Source: Oleispirillum sp965228165
GTDB taxonomy: Bacteria > Pseudomonadota > Alphaproteobacteria > Rhodospirillales > Rhodospirillaceae
DNA length: 64,000 nt
Assembly: GCA_965228165.1 (NCBI GenBank)
Contig: CBDDHB010000002.1
Coordinates: 124,001-188,000, forward strand
Direction: 5' to 3'
Positions 9,693-18,880 of this stretch are shown here, piece by piece. The position numbers and the translations under genes were made by a program. Below the pieces are notes generated by a model that was not told the DNA's origin, made no database searches, and saw only the letters and a list, made by a program, of their open reading frames with translations. Position 1 is the stretch's first letter. Each line of letters begins with the position of its first letter.

Positions 9693-10895
9693 ATGAATCG
9701 TCGTTCCTTCCTGAAATCCGGTCTGGCCGCCACCTCCCTGGTCGCCGCTCCGTCCCTGATCACGCGGGCCTATGCCGCCGCCCCGGTCACCATTTACGGC
9801 TTGAAGTCGATGTCCGGCGCTTTCGCCAGTTATGGCCGGTTCGCCGAAATGGGCTCCAAGCTGGCGGTCGAGGACTTCGGCCCGGTGCTCGGCGCCAAGC
9901 CCGCCTATGTCACCATCGATACCGAAAGCAACCCCGGCAAGGCGGTGCGCAAGGTGCAGGAGGCGGTGCAGCAGCAGGGCGCGACCTTCTTCGACGGCTG
10001 CACCCTGTCGTCCACCGCCCTCGCGGTGGGCAAGGAGGTCGCCAAGTCCGGCGGCGTGTTCATGACCCCGGCGGGCGCCGACGAAATCACCGGCGTCGAC
10101 TGCAACCGTTCCACCTTCCGCTGGACGGTGCCGACCTATGGCGCGATCCACGAAACCGTGCGTCCGCTGTTTCAAAGCTTCCCCAAGAAGAAGCGTTGGT
10201 ACACCATCACCCCGCAATACGTGTTCGGCGACGCGCTGCTCTCCGCCGCCAAGGACCTGTTCAAGGATTTGGGCATCGAACACGTCGGCAACAGCCATCA
10301 CTCGACCCAGGAACAGGAATTCTCCGGCTATCTGACCAACGCCATGGCGGCGCAGCCGGACGTTCTGTTGATCCTGAATTTCGGCGGCCAGGCCTCCAAC
10401 TGCCTGCGCCAGGCGGTCAACTTCGGCATGAAGAAGCAGATGACCATTCTGCTCGCCTGGACCGCCGGTCTCGACTGGTTCCAGTCGCTCGGCCCGGACA
10501 TCCTGGAGGACGTCTACATGGGCGCCCAGTACTGGCATCAGGTGCAGACGCCGATGAACCTGGAACTGGTGAAGCGGGTGAAGCAGGCCTACGGCATTTC
10601 CCCCAACTATCCGCTCGCCGCCGACTACATCGGCACCAAGGCGATCCTGGAAGGAATCAAGCGCGCCGGCGTCGCCGACGGCCGGGCGGTGGCCAAGGCG
10701 ATGGAAGGGATGATCTATGAAGGTCCGACCGGGCGCGAGATCATCCGCGCCGCCGACCATCAGGTGATCAAGGACTACTATCTGCTCAAGGGCAAGGCGA
10801 AGTCGGCGATGAAGGATGCCGACGATCTGGCCACCCTGATCAGTTCCGGTCAGTCCTTCCTGCAAGGCGACAAGATTCTTTGCAAGATGGCGTGA
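9693..10895 (+). CDS. branched-chain amino acid/amide-type ABC substrate-binding protein (LivK-like)
   Basis: 400-residue periplasmic binding protein of Peripla_BP_6 type. ATG 9693 opens a Tat-like signal (MNRRSFLKSGLAATSLVAAP) with the twin arginine. The mature part starts APVTIYGLKSMSGAFASYGR and runs through a two-lobe fold. It is the first gene of livK-H-M-G-F. The hydrolases downstream suggest that the ligand is an amide, urea or carbamoylated compound rather than leucine. A strong hairpin follows the stop. Confidence 0.85.
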   Translation: MNRRSFLKSGLAATSLVAAPSLITRAYAAAPVTIYGLKSMSGAFASYGRFAEMGSKLAVEDFGPVLGAKPAYVTIDTESNPGKAVRKVQEAVQQQGATFFDGCTLSSTALAVGKEVAKSGGVFMTPAGADEITGVDCNRSTFRWTVPTYGAIHETVRPLFQSFPKKKRWYTITPQYVFGDALLSAAKDLFKDLGIEHVGNSHHSTQEQEFSGYLTNAMAAQPDVLLILNFGGQASNCLRQAVNFGMKKQMTILLAWTAGLDWFQSLGPDILEDVYMGAQYWHQVQTPMNLELVKRVKQAYGISPNYPLAADYIGTKAILEGIKRAGVADGRAVAKAMEGMIYEGPTGREIIRAADHQVIKDYYLLKGKAKSAMKDADDLATLISSGQSFLQGDKILCKMA

Positions 10896-10903
10896 TCCGG
10901 GCG

Positions 10904-10933
10904 TCCGGCGCGGCGGCGAGCCGCCGCGCCGGA
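10904..10933 (+). other. 14-bp intercistronic hairpin after the binding-protein gene
   Basis: TCCGGCGCGGCGGC, a 2-nt spacer and its exact complement, with no T run after it. It lies between livK and livH. In many ABC operons such a stem protects the upstream message from 3' decay, which leaves more binding protein than permease. Confidence 0.7.
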
Positions 10934-10952
10934 ACCCGATGCGGGGTGCGGC

Positions 10953-11800
10953 ATGCTGAACCTATACCTGTTCCAGATTCTCAACGGCCTCGGCCTGGGG
11001 ATGATCTATTTCCTGATCTCGGTCGGGTTGACCATCATCTTCGGCCTGCTGAACTTCGTGAACTTCGCGCACGGCGCGTTCTTCATGCTGGGGGCGTATC
11101 TCTGCTACGCCCTGCTGCAACTGACCGGGCAGTTCTGGATCGCCCTGGCGGTCGGTCCCCTGATCGTCGGCGCCCTCGCCTGGGTGGCGGAAAAGGTTCT
11201 GATCCGCCGCGCCTATCATCTGCCGCACACCTTCCACATCCTGATCACCGTGGGCGTCGCCCTGATCCTTCAGGAAGCCAGCATCATCGTCTGGGGGCCG
11301 ATCGGGAAAAGCATCCCGATCCCCGACGCGCTGCAAGGCGTGGTGATCATGGGCAAGTTCGCCTATCCGAAATACCGCCTGTTCCTCATCCTCTTTTCGG
11401 CGGTGATCGGCTTCGCCCTGTGGGTGCTGCTGGAACGCACCCGCTTCGGCGCGCTGGTGCGCGCCGGCAGCGAGAACGCCGAGATGGTCTCCCTGCTCGG
11501 CGCCGACATCTTCAAGCTGTTTTCCCTGACCTTCGCGCTCGGCGTCGGTCTGGCGGGGCTGGCGGGGGTGCTGTCGGGACCGATCCGCGGCGCGCACCCC
11601 TTCATGGGGCCGGAGGTCCTGGGCCTGGCCTTCGTCGTCGTGGTGATCGGCGGCATGGGGTCGTTCACCGGCGCGCTGGTCGGCGGACTGCTGATCGGTA
11701 TGGTGCAGAGCCTGATGAGCTCTCTCTGACCGGAAGGATCTATGGCGCGATGGCGGGGGTGATCCTGCTGCGTCCCTACGGCCTGTTCGGGAGGACGTGA
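10953..11800 (+). CDS. livH: LivH-type ABC permease, frameshift near the 3' end
   Basis: Inner-membrane permease of the branched-chain amino acid transporter type. ATG 10953 starts MLNLYLFQILNGLGLG and the frame reads well to MVQSLMSSL, where TGA comes at 11727-11729. The normal family ending (IYGAMAGVILLRPYGLFGR) follows at once in another frame and stops at 11800. One base is missing around the CT repeat at 11720-11727; restoring it gives about 282 residues, the usual size. The livM start is 2 bases after 11800, which supports this as the true end. Confidence 0.82.
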
Positions 11801-11801
11801 G

Positions 11802-12788
11802 ATGACCGGATTCCTGAAGTCCAAGAGCATCTTCGGCGGCGTCACCCTGGCCGTCGCCGCGATTCTGGTGCTGATGCCCCTCGTCCTGCCCTCGGCCACC
11901 CTGGCCTCCGAAATCCTGATCTTCGCGATGGCGGCCCTGGCGTGCAATCTGCTGCTCGGTTACGGCGGGCTGTTGTCCTTCGGCCAGGGGCTGTTCTTCG
12001 GCGCCGGGTCGTATCTGGCGGCGCTGGCGATGATCCACGGCGGCGTCGGGATGATTCCGGCGCCGCTCTTGGCGGCGGCGGCGGGGGCGGCGATCGCCAC
12101 GGGCGTCGGCTGGCTGTCGATCCGCCGCACCGGCATCTATTTCGTCATGCTGACCCTGGCATTTTCGCAGATGGGGTACTTCCTTGCCTACACCCTGTCG
12201 AGGTGGACCGGCGGCGACAACGGCCTTTTGGACGTGCCGCGCCCCAACCTGTCCCTGTTCGGCCTGCAAATCGCTGATCTGTCGGGCGCGGGGGGATTCT
12301 ATGTCTTCGTCGCGGCGCTGTTCTTCGCCGTCTTCGTCGGCGCGCAACGGGTGATCGACAGCCCCTTCGGCAGCACCCTGATGGCGATTCGCGAGAACGA
12401 GGCCCGCACCGCCGCCATCGGCTTCGACACCCGCCACTTCAAGATGCTCGCCTTCACCCTGTCGGGCGCGGTGACCGCCGTGGCCGGAGCGCTGTACGCG
12501 ATGCTGATCAACTATGTGCCGCTCGACAACATCGCGATGGCGATGTCCGAGAACATCGTCATCATGACCATCATCGGCGGCACCGGATCGCTTCTGGGAC
12601 CGCTGCTCGGCGCGGGCGCGCTGGTGGTGCTGGGCGACGTGCTGTCCGCGATCTGGTCGCGCTGGCAGTTGCTGCTGGGGCTGGGCCTGATCCTGATCGT
12701 GATTTTCCTGCGCGGCGGGCTGTGGGGCGGCGTCGAGCGCCTGCTCGCCCGCTTCGCCTCGGCCCGCGAGGGGGGCAACGCACCATGA
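11802..12788 (+). CDS. livM: LivM-type ABC permease
   Basis: 328-residue second permease of the transporter, about eight or more hydrophobic segments. ATG 11802 comes directly after the livH end. The family stretch LAFTLSGAVTAVAGALYAML lies near residue 210, and the C-terminus carries GGTGSLLGPLLGAGALV and FLRGGLWG. The last 4 nt overlap the livG start (ATGA). Confidence 0.88.
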   Translation: MTGFLKSKSIFGGVTLAVAAILVLMPLVLPSATLASEILIFAMAALACNLLLGYGGLLSFGQGLFFGAGSYLAALAMIHGGVGMIPAPLLAAAAGAAIATGVGWLSIRRTGIYFVMLTLAFSQMGYFLAYTLSRWTGGDNGLLDVPRPNLSLFGLQIADLSGAGGFYVFVAALFFAVFVGAQRVIDSPFGSTLMAIRENEARTAAIGFDTRHFKMLAFTLSGAVTAVAGALYAMLINYVPLDNIAMAMSENIVIMTIIGGTGSLLGPLLGAGALVVLGDVLSAIWSRWQLLLGLGLILIVIFLRGGLWGGVERLLARFASAREGGNAP

Positions 12789-13543
12789 CCGACGACTCCT
12801 ATATTCTGGAAACCCGGGGGCTTGCCCTGGCCTATGGCGGTTTTCGCGCCGTCGATGGGGTGGACCTGAAGGTCAGGACGGGGACCATCCACTCGGTGAT
12901 CGGTCCCAACGGCGCGGGCAAAACCTCGCTGTTCCATTGTTTGACCGGCGGGCGCAGGCCGACCGAAGGCAGCATCCTGTTCGCCGGGGACGACATCACC
13001 CACCGTCCGGCGCACCGCCGTATCGGCATCGGCATGGCGCGCAGTTTCCAGGTGACCAGCCTGTTCCAGAACCTGTCGGTGCGCGAGAACCTGCGTCTGG
13101 CGGCGCAGGGGCGCGACGGCGATCGCGCCCTGGTGTTCTGGCGCTCGGTGGGCGAGGGCCGGGCGCATCTGGCGCTCGCCGACGAGGTGATGGAACGCCT
13201 GAAGCTGACCGCCAAGGCGAACCTTGCGGCGGGCGACCTGTCGCACGGTCAGCAACGGGTTCTGGAGGTCGGCATGGCCTTGTGCGGGCGTCCGAAAATG
13301 CTGCTTCTCGACGAGCCGACCTCGGGCATGGGGATCGACGACATTCCGGTGATGACCGGCCTGATCGCGGAGCTTGGGCGGGACCACACGGTGATGCTGA
13401 TCGAGCACAACATGGGCATCGTGATGTCGATCAGCCACACCATCACGGTGATGAGCCGGGGGCAGGTCCTGGTCGAGGGCAAGCCCGACGAGGTGCGCGC
13501 CGACGCCCGCGTCCGCGCCGCCTATCTGGGGGAGGCCGCCTGA
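12785..13543 (+). CDS. livG: LivG-type ABC ATP-binding protein
   Basis: 252-residue ATPase. ATG 12785 (Met-Thr-Asp-Asp-Ser) overlaps the livM stop. Walker A is GPNGAGKTS near residue 40, the Q-loop region is MARSFQVTSLFQNLS, the signature is LSHGQQRVLEVGMAL (SHGQ for SGGQ, common in LivG), Walker B is MLLLDEPTSGM, and the switch histidine is in MLIEHNM. Its last base overlaps the livF start (TGATG). Confidence 0.88.
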   Translation: MTDDSYILETRGLALAYGGFRAVDGVDLKVRTGTIHSVIGPNGAGKTSLFHCLTGGRRPTEGSILFAGDDITHRPAHRRIGIGMARSFQVTSLFQNLSVRENLRLAAQGRDGDRALVFWRSVGEGRAHLALADEVMERLKLTAKANLAAGDLSHGQQRVLEVGMALCGRPKMLLLDEPTSGMGIDDIPVMTGLIAELGRDHTVMLIEHNMGIVMSISHTITVMSRGQVLVEGKPDEVRADARVRAAYLGEAA

Positions 13544-14235
13544 TGCTGGAAGTCCGGGACATCCATTCCTATTACGGCAAAAGCCACGTGCTGGAAGGCG
13601 TGTCGATCACCGTCGGCGCAGGCGAACTGGTGACCCTGCTGGGGCGCAACGGCGCGGGCAAGACCACCACCCTGCGCAGCATCGTCGGCGTGGTGCGGCC
13701 CAAGGCGGGGACCGTGCGCTTCAATGGCCAGGACATGGCGGGCAAGGAGATCTATCAGATCGCCCGCGCCGGCATCGCCCTGGTGCCGGAACATCGGGGC
13801 ATCTTCGGCGTGCTGACGGTGGAAGAGAATTTAAGGGTCGCGGTACGGGAGGGGTGGTGGACGATTTCCGACATCTACGACCTGTTCCCCCGTCTCTACG
13901 AGCGGCGGCGCAACGGCGGCAATGCGCTTTCCGGCGGCGAGCAGCAGATGCTGTCGATGGCGCGGGCGCTTCTCAGCAATCCGAAGCTTCTTCTTCTCGA
14001 CGAACCGACCGAAGGTCTGGCTCCGGTGATCGTCGACGAGATCGTCAAGACCTTGATCGACATCCGGCGTACCGGCATGTCGGTCCTGCTGGTGGAGCAG
14101 AACCTGGCGGTGTGCGAGAAACTCGCCGACCGTCACTACGTTCTGGAACAGGGCCGGATCGTCTATTCCGGCAGCGCCGCCGATTTCGCGGCGGATGGTT
14201 CGATCAGGGACCGGTATCTCGCGCTCAGCGCCTGA
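13543..14235 (+). CDS. livF: LivF-type ABC ATP-binding protein
   Basis: 230-residue second ATPase of the transporter. It begins MLEVRDIHSYYGKSHVLEG, with Walker A GRNGAGKTT near residue 37, signature LSGGEQQMLSMARAL near 130, Walker B LLLLDEPTEGLAP near 152 and VLLVEQN near 185. ATG 13543 overlaps the livG stop by one base. Members of the urea/amide group (UrtE) look similar, so the exact substrate class is open. Confidence 0.88.
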   Translation: MLEVRDIHSYYGKSHVLEGVSITVGAGELVTLLGRNGAGKTTTLRSIVGVVRPKAGTVRFNGQDMAGKEIYQIARAGIALVPEHRGIFGVLTVEENLRVAVREGWWTISDIYDLFPRLYERRRNGGNALSGGEQQMLSMARALLSNPKLLLLDEPTEGLAPVIVDEIVKTLIDIRRTGMSVLLVEQNLAVCEKLADRHYVLEQGRIVYSGSAADFAADGSIRDRYLALSA

Positions 14236-14262
14236 TCCGGTTCCGTGGCAAGGGTGGTGCGA

Positions 14263-15512
14263 ATGGCTGGTGATTCGTTGTCCAATCTGACCGTCGATGG
14301 CGACCGGCTGTGGCGGTCGCTGATGGATCTGGCGGAAATCGGCGCGACGCCGAAGGGCGGCGTCGCCCGTCTGGCGCTGACCGAACTCGACGGCCGGGCG
14401 CGGCGGTTGTTCATCTCCTGGTGCGAGGCGGCGGGACTGGCGGTTTCGGTGGACGAAATCGGCAACGTCTTCGCCCGGCGGGCGGGGCGCAATCCCGATC
14501 TGCCGCCGGTAATGATGGGCAGCCACATCGACACCCAGCCGACGGGGGCAAGTTCGACGGCTGCTTCGGCGTGATGGCGGGGCTGGAGGTGATGCGCACC
14601 CTGAACGACCTGGGGATCGAGACCGACGCGCCGCTGGAGGTGGTCGCCTGGACCAACGAGGAAGGTTCCCGTTTCCCGCCCTGCATGATGGGCTCGGGGG
14701 TGTTCACCGGCCAGTTCGGCCTGGCCGAGACCCTGGCCAAGACCGACGACGAGGGTCTTTCGGTCGGCGACGAACTGCGGCGTATCGGCTTCGCCGGGGA
14801 ACGCCCGGCCACCGGTCATCCGGTCGGCGCGTACTTCGAGGCGCACATCGAACAGGGTCCGGTGCTGGAGGACGAGGGCAAGACCATCGGCGTGGTGATC
14901 GGCACCCTGGAGCAGAAGTGGTTCGATCTGACCCTGATCGGGCAGGAGGCGCATGCCGGTCCCACCCCGATGCGCCGCCGCAAGGATGCGCTGCTCGCCG
15001 CCGCCGAGGTGGTGCGCGCGGTCAACGCCATCGCCCTCGACGCCGGGGAGTACGCCTGCGGCACGGTCGGTTGCCTGAACGTGTTTCCCGCCTCGCGCAA
15101 CGTCATTCCGGGGCGGGTGGACATGACCGTCGATCTTCGCCATTGGCGGGCCGAGGTGCTGGACGGCATGGTCGCGGCGTTGAAGGCGCAAATCGCCGAC
15201 ATCGCGCGCCGCAGCGGGGTTTCCGCCGAACTTGCGCCCACCGCCGATTTTCCGCCGTTGCACTTCCACGACGATTGCGTCGCGGCGGTGGCGGGCGCGG
15301 CGGCGCGGCTGGGATATTCCCGTCGCGAGATCGTCTCCGGCGCCGGGCACGACGCGATTTTCCTGGCCGAGGTCGCGCCCGCCGGAATGATCTTCGTTCC
15401 CTGCGAAAACGGCATCAGCCACAACGAGGCGGAAAACGCCAAGCCCGAGGATCTGGCCGCCGGGGCCTCGGTGCTGTTGCACGCGGCGCTTTCCCGCGCC
15501 GGAATGGTTTGA
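14263..15512 (+). CDS. Zn-dependent N-carbamoyl amino acid hydrolase / allantoate amidohydrolase family, one frameshift
   Basis: M20-type amidohydrolase that cleaves carbamoyl or ureido groups. From ATG 14263 the frame reads MAGDSLSNLTVDGDRLWRSL up to MMGSHIDTQPTG, where a G5 run at 14544-14548 breaks it. One more G gives the family continuation GGKFDGCFGVMAGLEVM and a protein of about 416 residues, the normal length. Metal-ligand motifs are GSHIDTQ, GKFDG, NEEGSRF and the C-terminal GAGHDAIF; the dimer-lid stretch holds GQEAHAGPTPM. It follows livF by 27 bases and precedes the amidase, suggesting stepwise hydrolysis of an imported ureido or amide compound. Confidence 0.82.
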
Positions 15513-15523
15513 AGGACAAGGCC

Positions 15524-16936
15524 ATGACCGCATATCCGACCGCCGACGTCGGCGAACTTACCGCCGCCGAACTTTCCGCCCTCTATCGGGCGAAGCGGCT
15601 TTCTCCGGTCGAGGCGACGCAGGCGGCGCTTGGCCGCATCGAACGCTTCAACGGCGCGGTCAACGCTTATTGCCACGTTGATGCGGCGGGTGCCTTGGCC
15701 TCGGCCAAGGAGGCCGAGGCGCGTTGGGCGAGGGGCGAACCCTTAAGCCCGATCGACGGCGTGCCGTCGTCGATCAAGGATTTGACCTTTGCCAAGGGAA
15801 TGCCCACCCGTAAGGGGTCGTTTTCCACCGACGACGGTCCGGCGGCGGAGGATGCGCCTTTTGCCGCCCGCATGCGGGAAGCCGGGGCGGTGATCCTGGG
15901 CAAGACCACCACACCGGAATTCGGCTGGAAAGGCGTCACCGACAATCCGCCGTTCGGCATCACCCGCAATCCCTGGAACGCCGGGCGCACCTCGGGCGGC
16001 TCCTCGGGCGGCGCGGCGGCGGCGGCGCTCAACATGGGGGTGCTGCACCAGGGCAGCGACGCGGGCGGCTCGATCCGCATTCCCTGCGGCTTCTGCGGCG
16101 TCTTCGGCATCAAGCCGACCTTCGGCGTCATTCCGCAGTGGCCGGCCTCGGCGATGACCACGCTCTCCCACCTCGGGCCGGTCACTCGCACGGTGCGGGA
16201 TTCCGCCCTGATGCTCAACGCCGTCGCCCGGCCCGATCCGCGCGACTGGTACGCCGGGTCGTTCTTCCCCGACGACTGGACGGAAGGCCTGGATGCGCCG
16301 CTGGCGGGCCTGCGCGTCGCCTACAGCCGAACCCTCGGCTACGTGACGGTGCGCCCCGACGTCGCCGCCCGCGTCGATGCGGCGGTGCAGTTGCTGCACC
16401 TGATGGGTGCGCATGTCGAGGAGGCCGATCCCGGCTTCGCCGATCCCATCGAGACCTTTAACACCTTGTGGTATGCGGGCGCGGCCAAGCTGATCGATTC
16501 CATCCCCGAGGACAAACGCGCCCAGGTCGATCCCGGCCTGCGCGCCATCGCCGAAAAGGGCCGCGACATCTCCATCGTCGCCTACATGCGGGCGATGGAC
16601 GCCCGCGCCGCCATCGGCGAACTGATGGGGAAATTTCACCGGACCTACGACCTGCTGGTCACGCCGATGCTGCCGATCACCGCCTTCGCCGCCGGGCGCA
16701 ACGCGCCGCAAGGGGACAAGGACGGCGATTGGGTGGCCTGGACGCCCTTTACCTTCCCCTTCAACTTGACCCAGCAGCCCGCCGCCAGCATCCCCTGCGG
16801 CCTCGCCGACGACGGTCTGCCGGTCGGCCTGCACGTCGTCGCCGCCAAGTTCGAGGACGCCCTGGTGATGCGCGCCTGCGCCGCCCTGGAACGGGCGATG
16901 CCGCCCGCGTTCCCCAAGGCCCCGAAGGCGGGGTGA
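15524..16936 (+). CDS. amidase signature family protein
   Basis: 470-residue amidase from ATG 15524, 11 bases after the carbamoylase stop. The Ser-cisSer-Lys triad is clear: Lys in PSSIKDLTFAKG near residue 88, cis-Ser in the GGSSGGAA block near 160-165, and nucleophile Ser in GSDAGGSIRIPCGFCG near 185. The C-terminus (PAASIPCGLADDGLPVGLHV) is typical of AtzF/GatA-like amidases. It is the last gene of the liv operon; a composite hairpin element follows. Confidence 0.88.
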   Translation: MTAYPTADVGELTAAELSALYRAKRLSPVEATQAALGRIERFNGAVNAYCHVDAAGALASAKEAEARWARGEPLSPIDGVPSSIKDLTFAKGMPTRKGSFSTDDGPAAEDAPFAARMREAGAVILGKTTTPEFGWKGVTDNPPFGITRNPWNAGRTSGGSSGGAAAAALNMGVLHQGSDAGGSIRIPCGFCGVFGIKPTFGVIPQWPASAMTTLSHLGPVTRTVRDSALMLNAVARPDPRDWYAGSFFPDDWTEGLDAPLAGLRVAYSRTLGYVTVRPDVAARVDAAVQLLHLMGAHVEEADPGFADPIETFNTLWYAGAAKLIDSIPEDKRAQVDPGLRAIAEKGRDISIVAYMRAMDARAAIGELMGKFHRTYDLLVTPMLPITAFAAGRNAPQGDKDGDWVAWTPFTFPFNLTQQPAASIPCGLADDGLPVGLHVVAAKFEDALVMRACAALERAMPPAFPKAPKAG

Positions 16937-16953
16937 AAACTAAAAGATTGCGT

Positions 16954-17081
16954 GGGGCCTTGGGCCCCCCGCGCCCCCCATTCCTTTTTTCGCCGCGTAG
17001 CGGCCGTCAACCGTCACGCGGCGTGATGAATGATGGCCGCTACGCGGCGGAAAACTCTTGGGGTTCGGGGTCTAAGACCCC
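16954..17081. repeat. composite hairpin element, copy A, between convergent genes
   Basis: Three stems in a row: GGGGCC/GGCCCC at 16954-16968; a core inverted repeat with arms at 16991-17005 and 17035-17049 (CGCCGCGTAGCGGCC and its exact complement, extended by T and A runs); and GGGGTC/GACCCC at 17067-17081, which overlaps the dsbD stop. A relative (copy B) lies at 38376-38539, also between two converging genes, and shares CCATTCCT followed by CGCCGCGTAGCGGC. Probably a bidirectional terminator built on a repeated palindromic unit. Confidence 0.65.
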
Positions 17082-18673
17082 GACGGGGTCCGGGGCTGGC
17101 CCCGGTTTGGTTTTATTTCCTCCAACGCTTCCAGCACGAGTCTCGGAGTCAGCAGTTCCGGCAGCAGGAGCGGCGCACGTTCTCCGGGCAGATAGAGGGC
17201 ATAGGCGGGGACGCCGTTACGTCCCAGGCGGGCCAGGGCTTCGGTGATCGCCGGGTCGCGGCGGGTCCAGTCGGCGGTCAGGCGTTCGACGCCCTTTTCG
17301 GCGAAGGCGGCGGCGACGGCGGAAGAGGCCAGGGCGGTGCGCTTGTTGATCTGGCAGGTGATGCACCAGTCGGCGGTGAAATCGACGAACACCGGTTTGC
17401 CTTGGGCGCGCAGCGCGGCGAGGCGGCTTTCCGAATAGGCGTTCCCGGCGGGGGCGGCGGGGGCGATCTGTTGCGCCAGAACGAAGCCCAGCCACAGGGC
17501 GGCGGCGAACATCGGCAGGGAGAGGACTTTCCGCAGGCGGATCATCCAGGGGCCGGGGCGGGGCAGCAGGCGCGCGGCGGCGGGAACGAAGCCGAGCGCG
17601 GCGAAGGGCAGGGCGAAGCCCGCGCCGACGGTCAGGATAACGGCGAAGGCGACGGGGGGCGTTTGCAGCGCGGCGAAGCCGATCGCCGCGCCCATGAAGG
17701 GGGCGGTGCAGGGGCTGGCGACGGCGACCGCCAGAAGGCCGGTGGCGAAGGGGCCGCGCGCGGCGGGCAGGCGGGCGGCCAGGGACGGGGGCAGGCCGCC
17801 CATCGGCAGGACGCCGGAGAGGTCGAGGCCGATCAGCAGCATCAGGAGGGCGAGGGCCGCCACCACGATGGGGCTTTGCAACTGGTATCCCCATCCCAAT
17901 GCCGCGCCGGAGGCGCTCAACCCGGCGAGAACGCCGCCCAGGGCGGCGAATCCGGACAGGGTTCCGGCCAGATAGAGCAGGCCGTCGCGGCGGGCGGCGG
18001 CGCGGTCCTCGTTCGCCAGTCCGGCGACGTGCAGCGCCTTCAGCGCCAGGATCGGCAGGACGCAGGGCATCAGGTTGAGCAGCAGGCCGCCCAGAAGCGC
18101 CAGCCCGAGGGCGGCGGCAAGGCCGATTCCAGGCGTCGCGGCGGGCGGCGGTTCCGTGGGGGCGGCGAAGCGCGCGGCATCGGCGGAGGGGCGGGGTGGT
18201 GTTCCGATGGCGGCGGGCAGGGTCAGGGACAGGTCCGCCGCGCCGGGGATGCAAACGTTCTTGCAGGCGAGCCAGGAGACGCGGGCGGAAACCGGCAGCG
18301 TCGCGGCGTCTTGCGGGGTCGTGGCGCGGGCGGCGAACAGAACCTCGCCCGCGTAGCCGAAGGTGGTCAGGCCGCCTTCGTCGAAGGCGCGGTGCGGCGG
18401 ATAGAACAGTTCGCCGACGGCGGCGTCCGGAGGCAGCCGCCAGGAGACCTCGGTGGGCAGGCCGGCATCGCCGGGGTTCCGGGCATAGATGTGCCAGCCG
18501 GGCGCAAGGCGGAAAACCACCCCCAGATCGATCGTTCCGCCGGGGGCGAAGTCGGCGGTGGCGGCGGTCAGCCGGACCTCGGCCTCCGGGGTGCGCGCGA
18601 CCGGGGTTTCCGCCCGCGCCAATGGCGCTGCGAGGCAAAGCAACGGGATGAAAAGGAGCAAGCGGGCGATCAT
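17072..18673 (-). CDS. DsbD/ScsB-like thiol:disulfide interchange protein
   Basis: 533 residues from ATG 18673, chosen because a signal peptide follows (MIARLLLFIPLLCLAAPLARA) and GGGAGG lies upstream. The N-terminal periplasmic domain (to about residue 190) has WLACKNVCIPG with the paired cysteines. The membrane part carries LLNLMPCVLPILALK and SPCTAPFMG, one cysteine in each inverted half. A C-terminal thioredoxin domain has DFTADWCITCQINK (CxxC). Role: passes electrons from cytoplasmic thioredoxin to periplasmic proteins. No partner Scs genes are next to it. Confidence 0.88.
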   Translation of the reverse strand: MIARLLLFIPLLCLAAPLARAETPVARTPEAEVRLTAATADFAPGGTIDLGVVFRLAPGWHIYARNPGDAGLPTEVSWRLPPDAAVGELFYPPHRAFDEGGLTTFGYAGEVLFAARATTPQDAATLPVSARVSWLACKNVCIPGAADLSLTLPAAIGTPPRPSADAARFAAPTEPPPAATPGIGLAAALGLALLGGLLLNLMPCVLPILALKALHVAGLANEDRAAARRDGLLYLAGTLSGFAALGGVLAGLSASGAALGWGYQLQSPIVVAALALLMLLIGLDLSGVLPMGGLPPSLAARLPAARGPFATGLLAVAVASPCTAPFMGAAIGFAALQTPPVAFAVILTVGAGFALPFAALGFVPAAARLLPRPGPWMIRLRKVLSLPMFAAALWLGFVLAQQIAPAAPAGNAYSESRLAALRAQGKPVFVDFTADWCITCQINKRTALASSAVAAAFAEKGVERLTADWTRRDPAITEALARLGRNGVPAYALYLPGERAPLLLPELLTPRLVLEALEEIKPNRGQPRTPSGS

Positions 18674-18721
18674 CGACGGAGCCTCCCATGCCGGTTCGGG
18701 GGCGTCAATCCCGGAGCCCGG

Positions 18722-18755
18722 ATAAAAAGGCAGCCGGTCTATGCAACCGGCTGCC
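18722..18755 (-). terminator. intrinsic terminator of the CobW gene
   Basis: On the minus strand a 10-bp stem GGCAGCCGGT/ACCGGCTGCC (18729-18755) is followed by TTTTTAT. It lies about 125 bases after the CobW stop and just before the dsbD-like gene on the same strand, so it separates the two transcription units. Confidence 0.8.
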
Positions 18756-18880
18756 AAGTGGACCCTGAGAGAGGGAGGCTGAACACTGTCAGTCCACCTG
18801 AATTTTTACGTGGTGCGGATTGCGGGGAAATCAAGAATTAGGCGAAAGAAACCACCTAGAATTCGGAACAAGAACGATAA

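Noticed and set aside
11720..11800. Programmed ribosomal frameshift in livH
   Set aside because: No slippery heptamer of known type is present at the CT repeat, and other LivH genes are read without a shift; a lost base is simpler.
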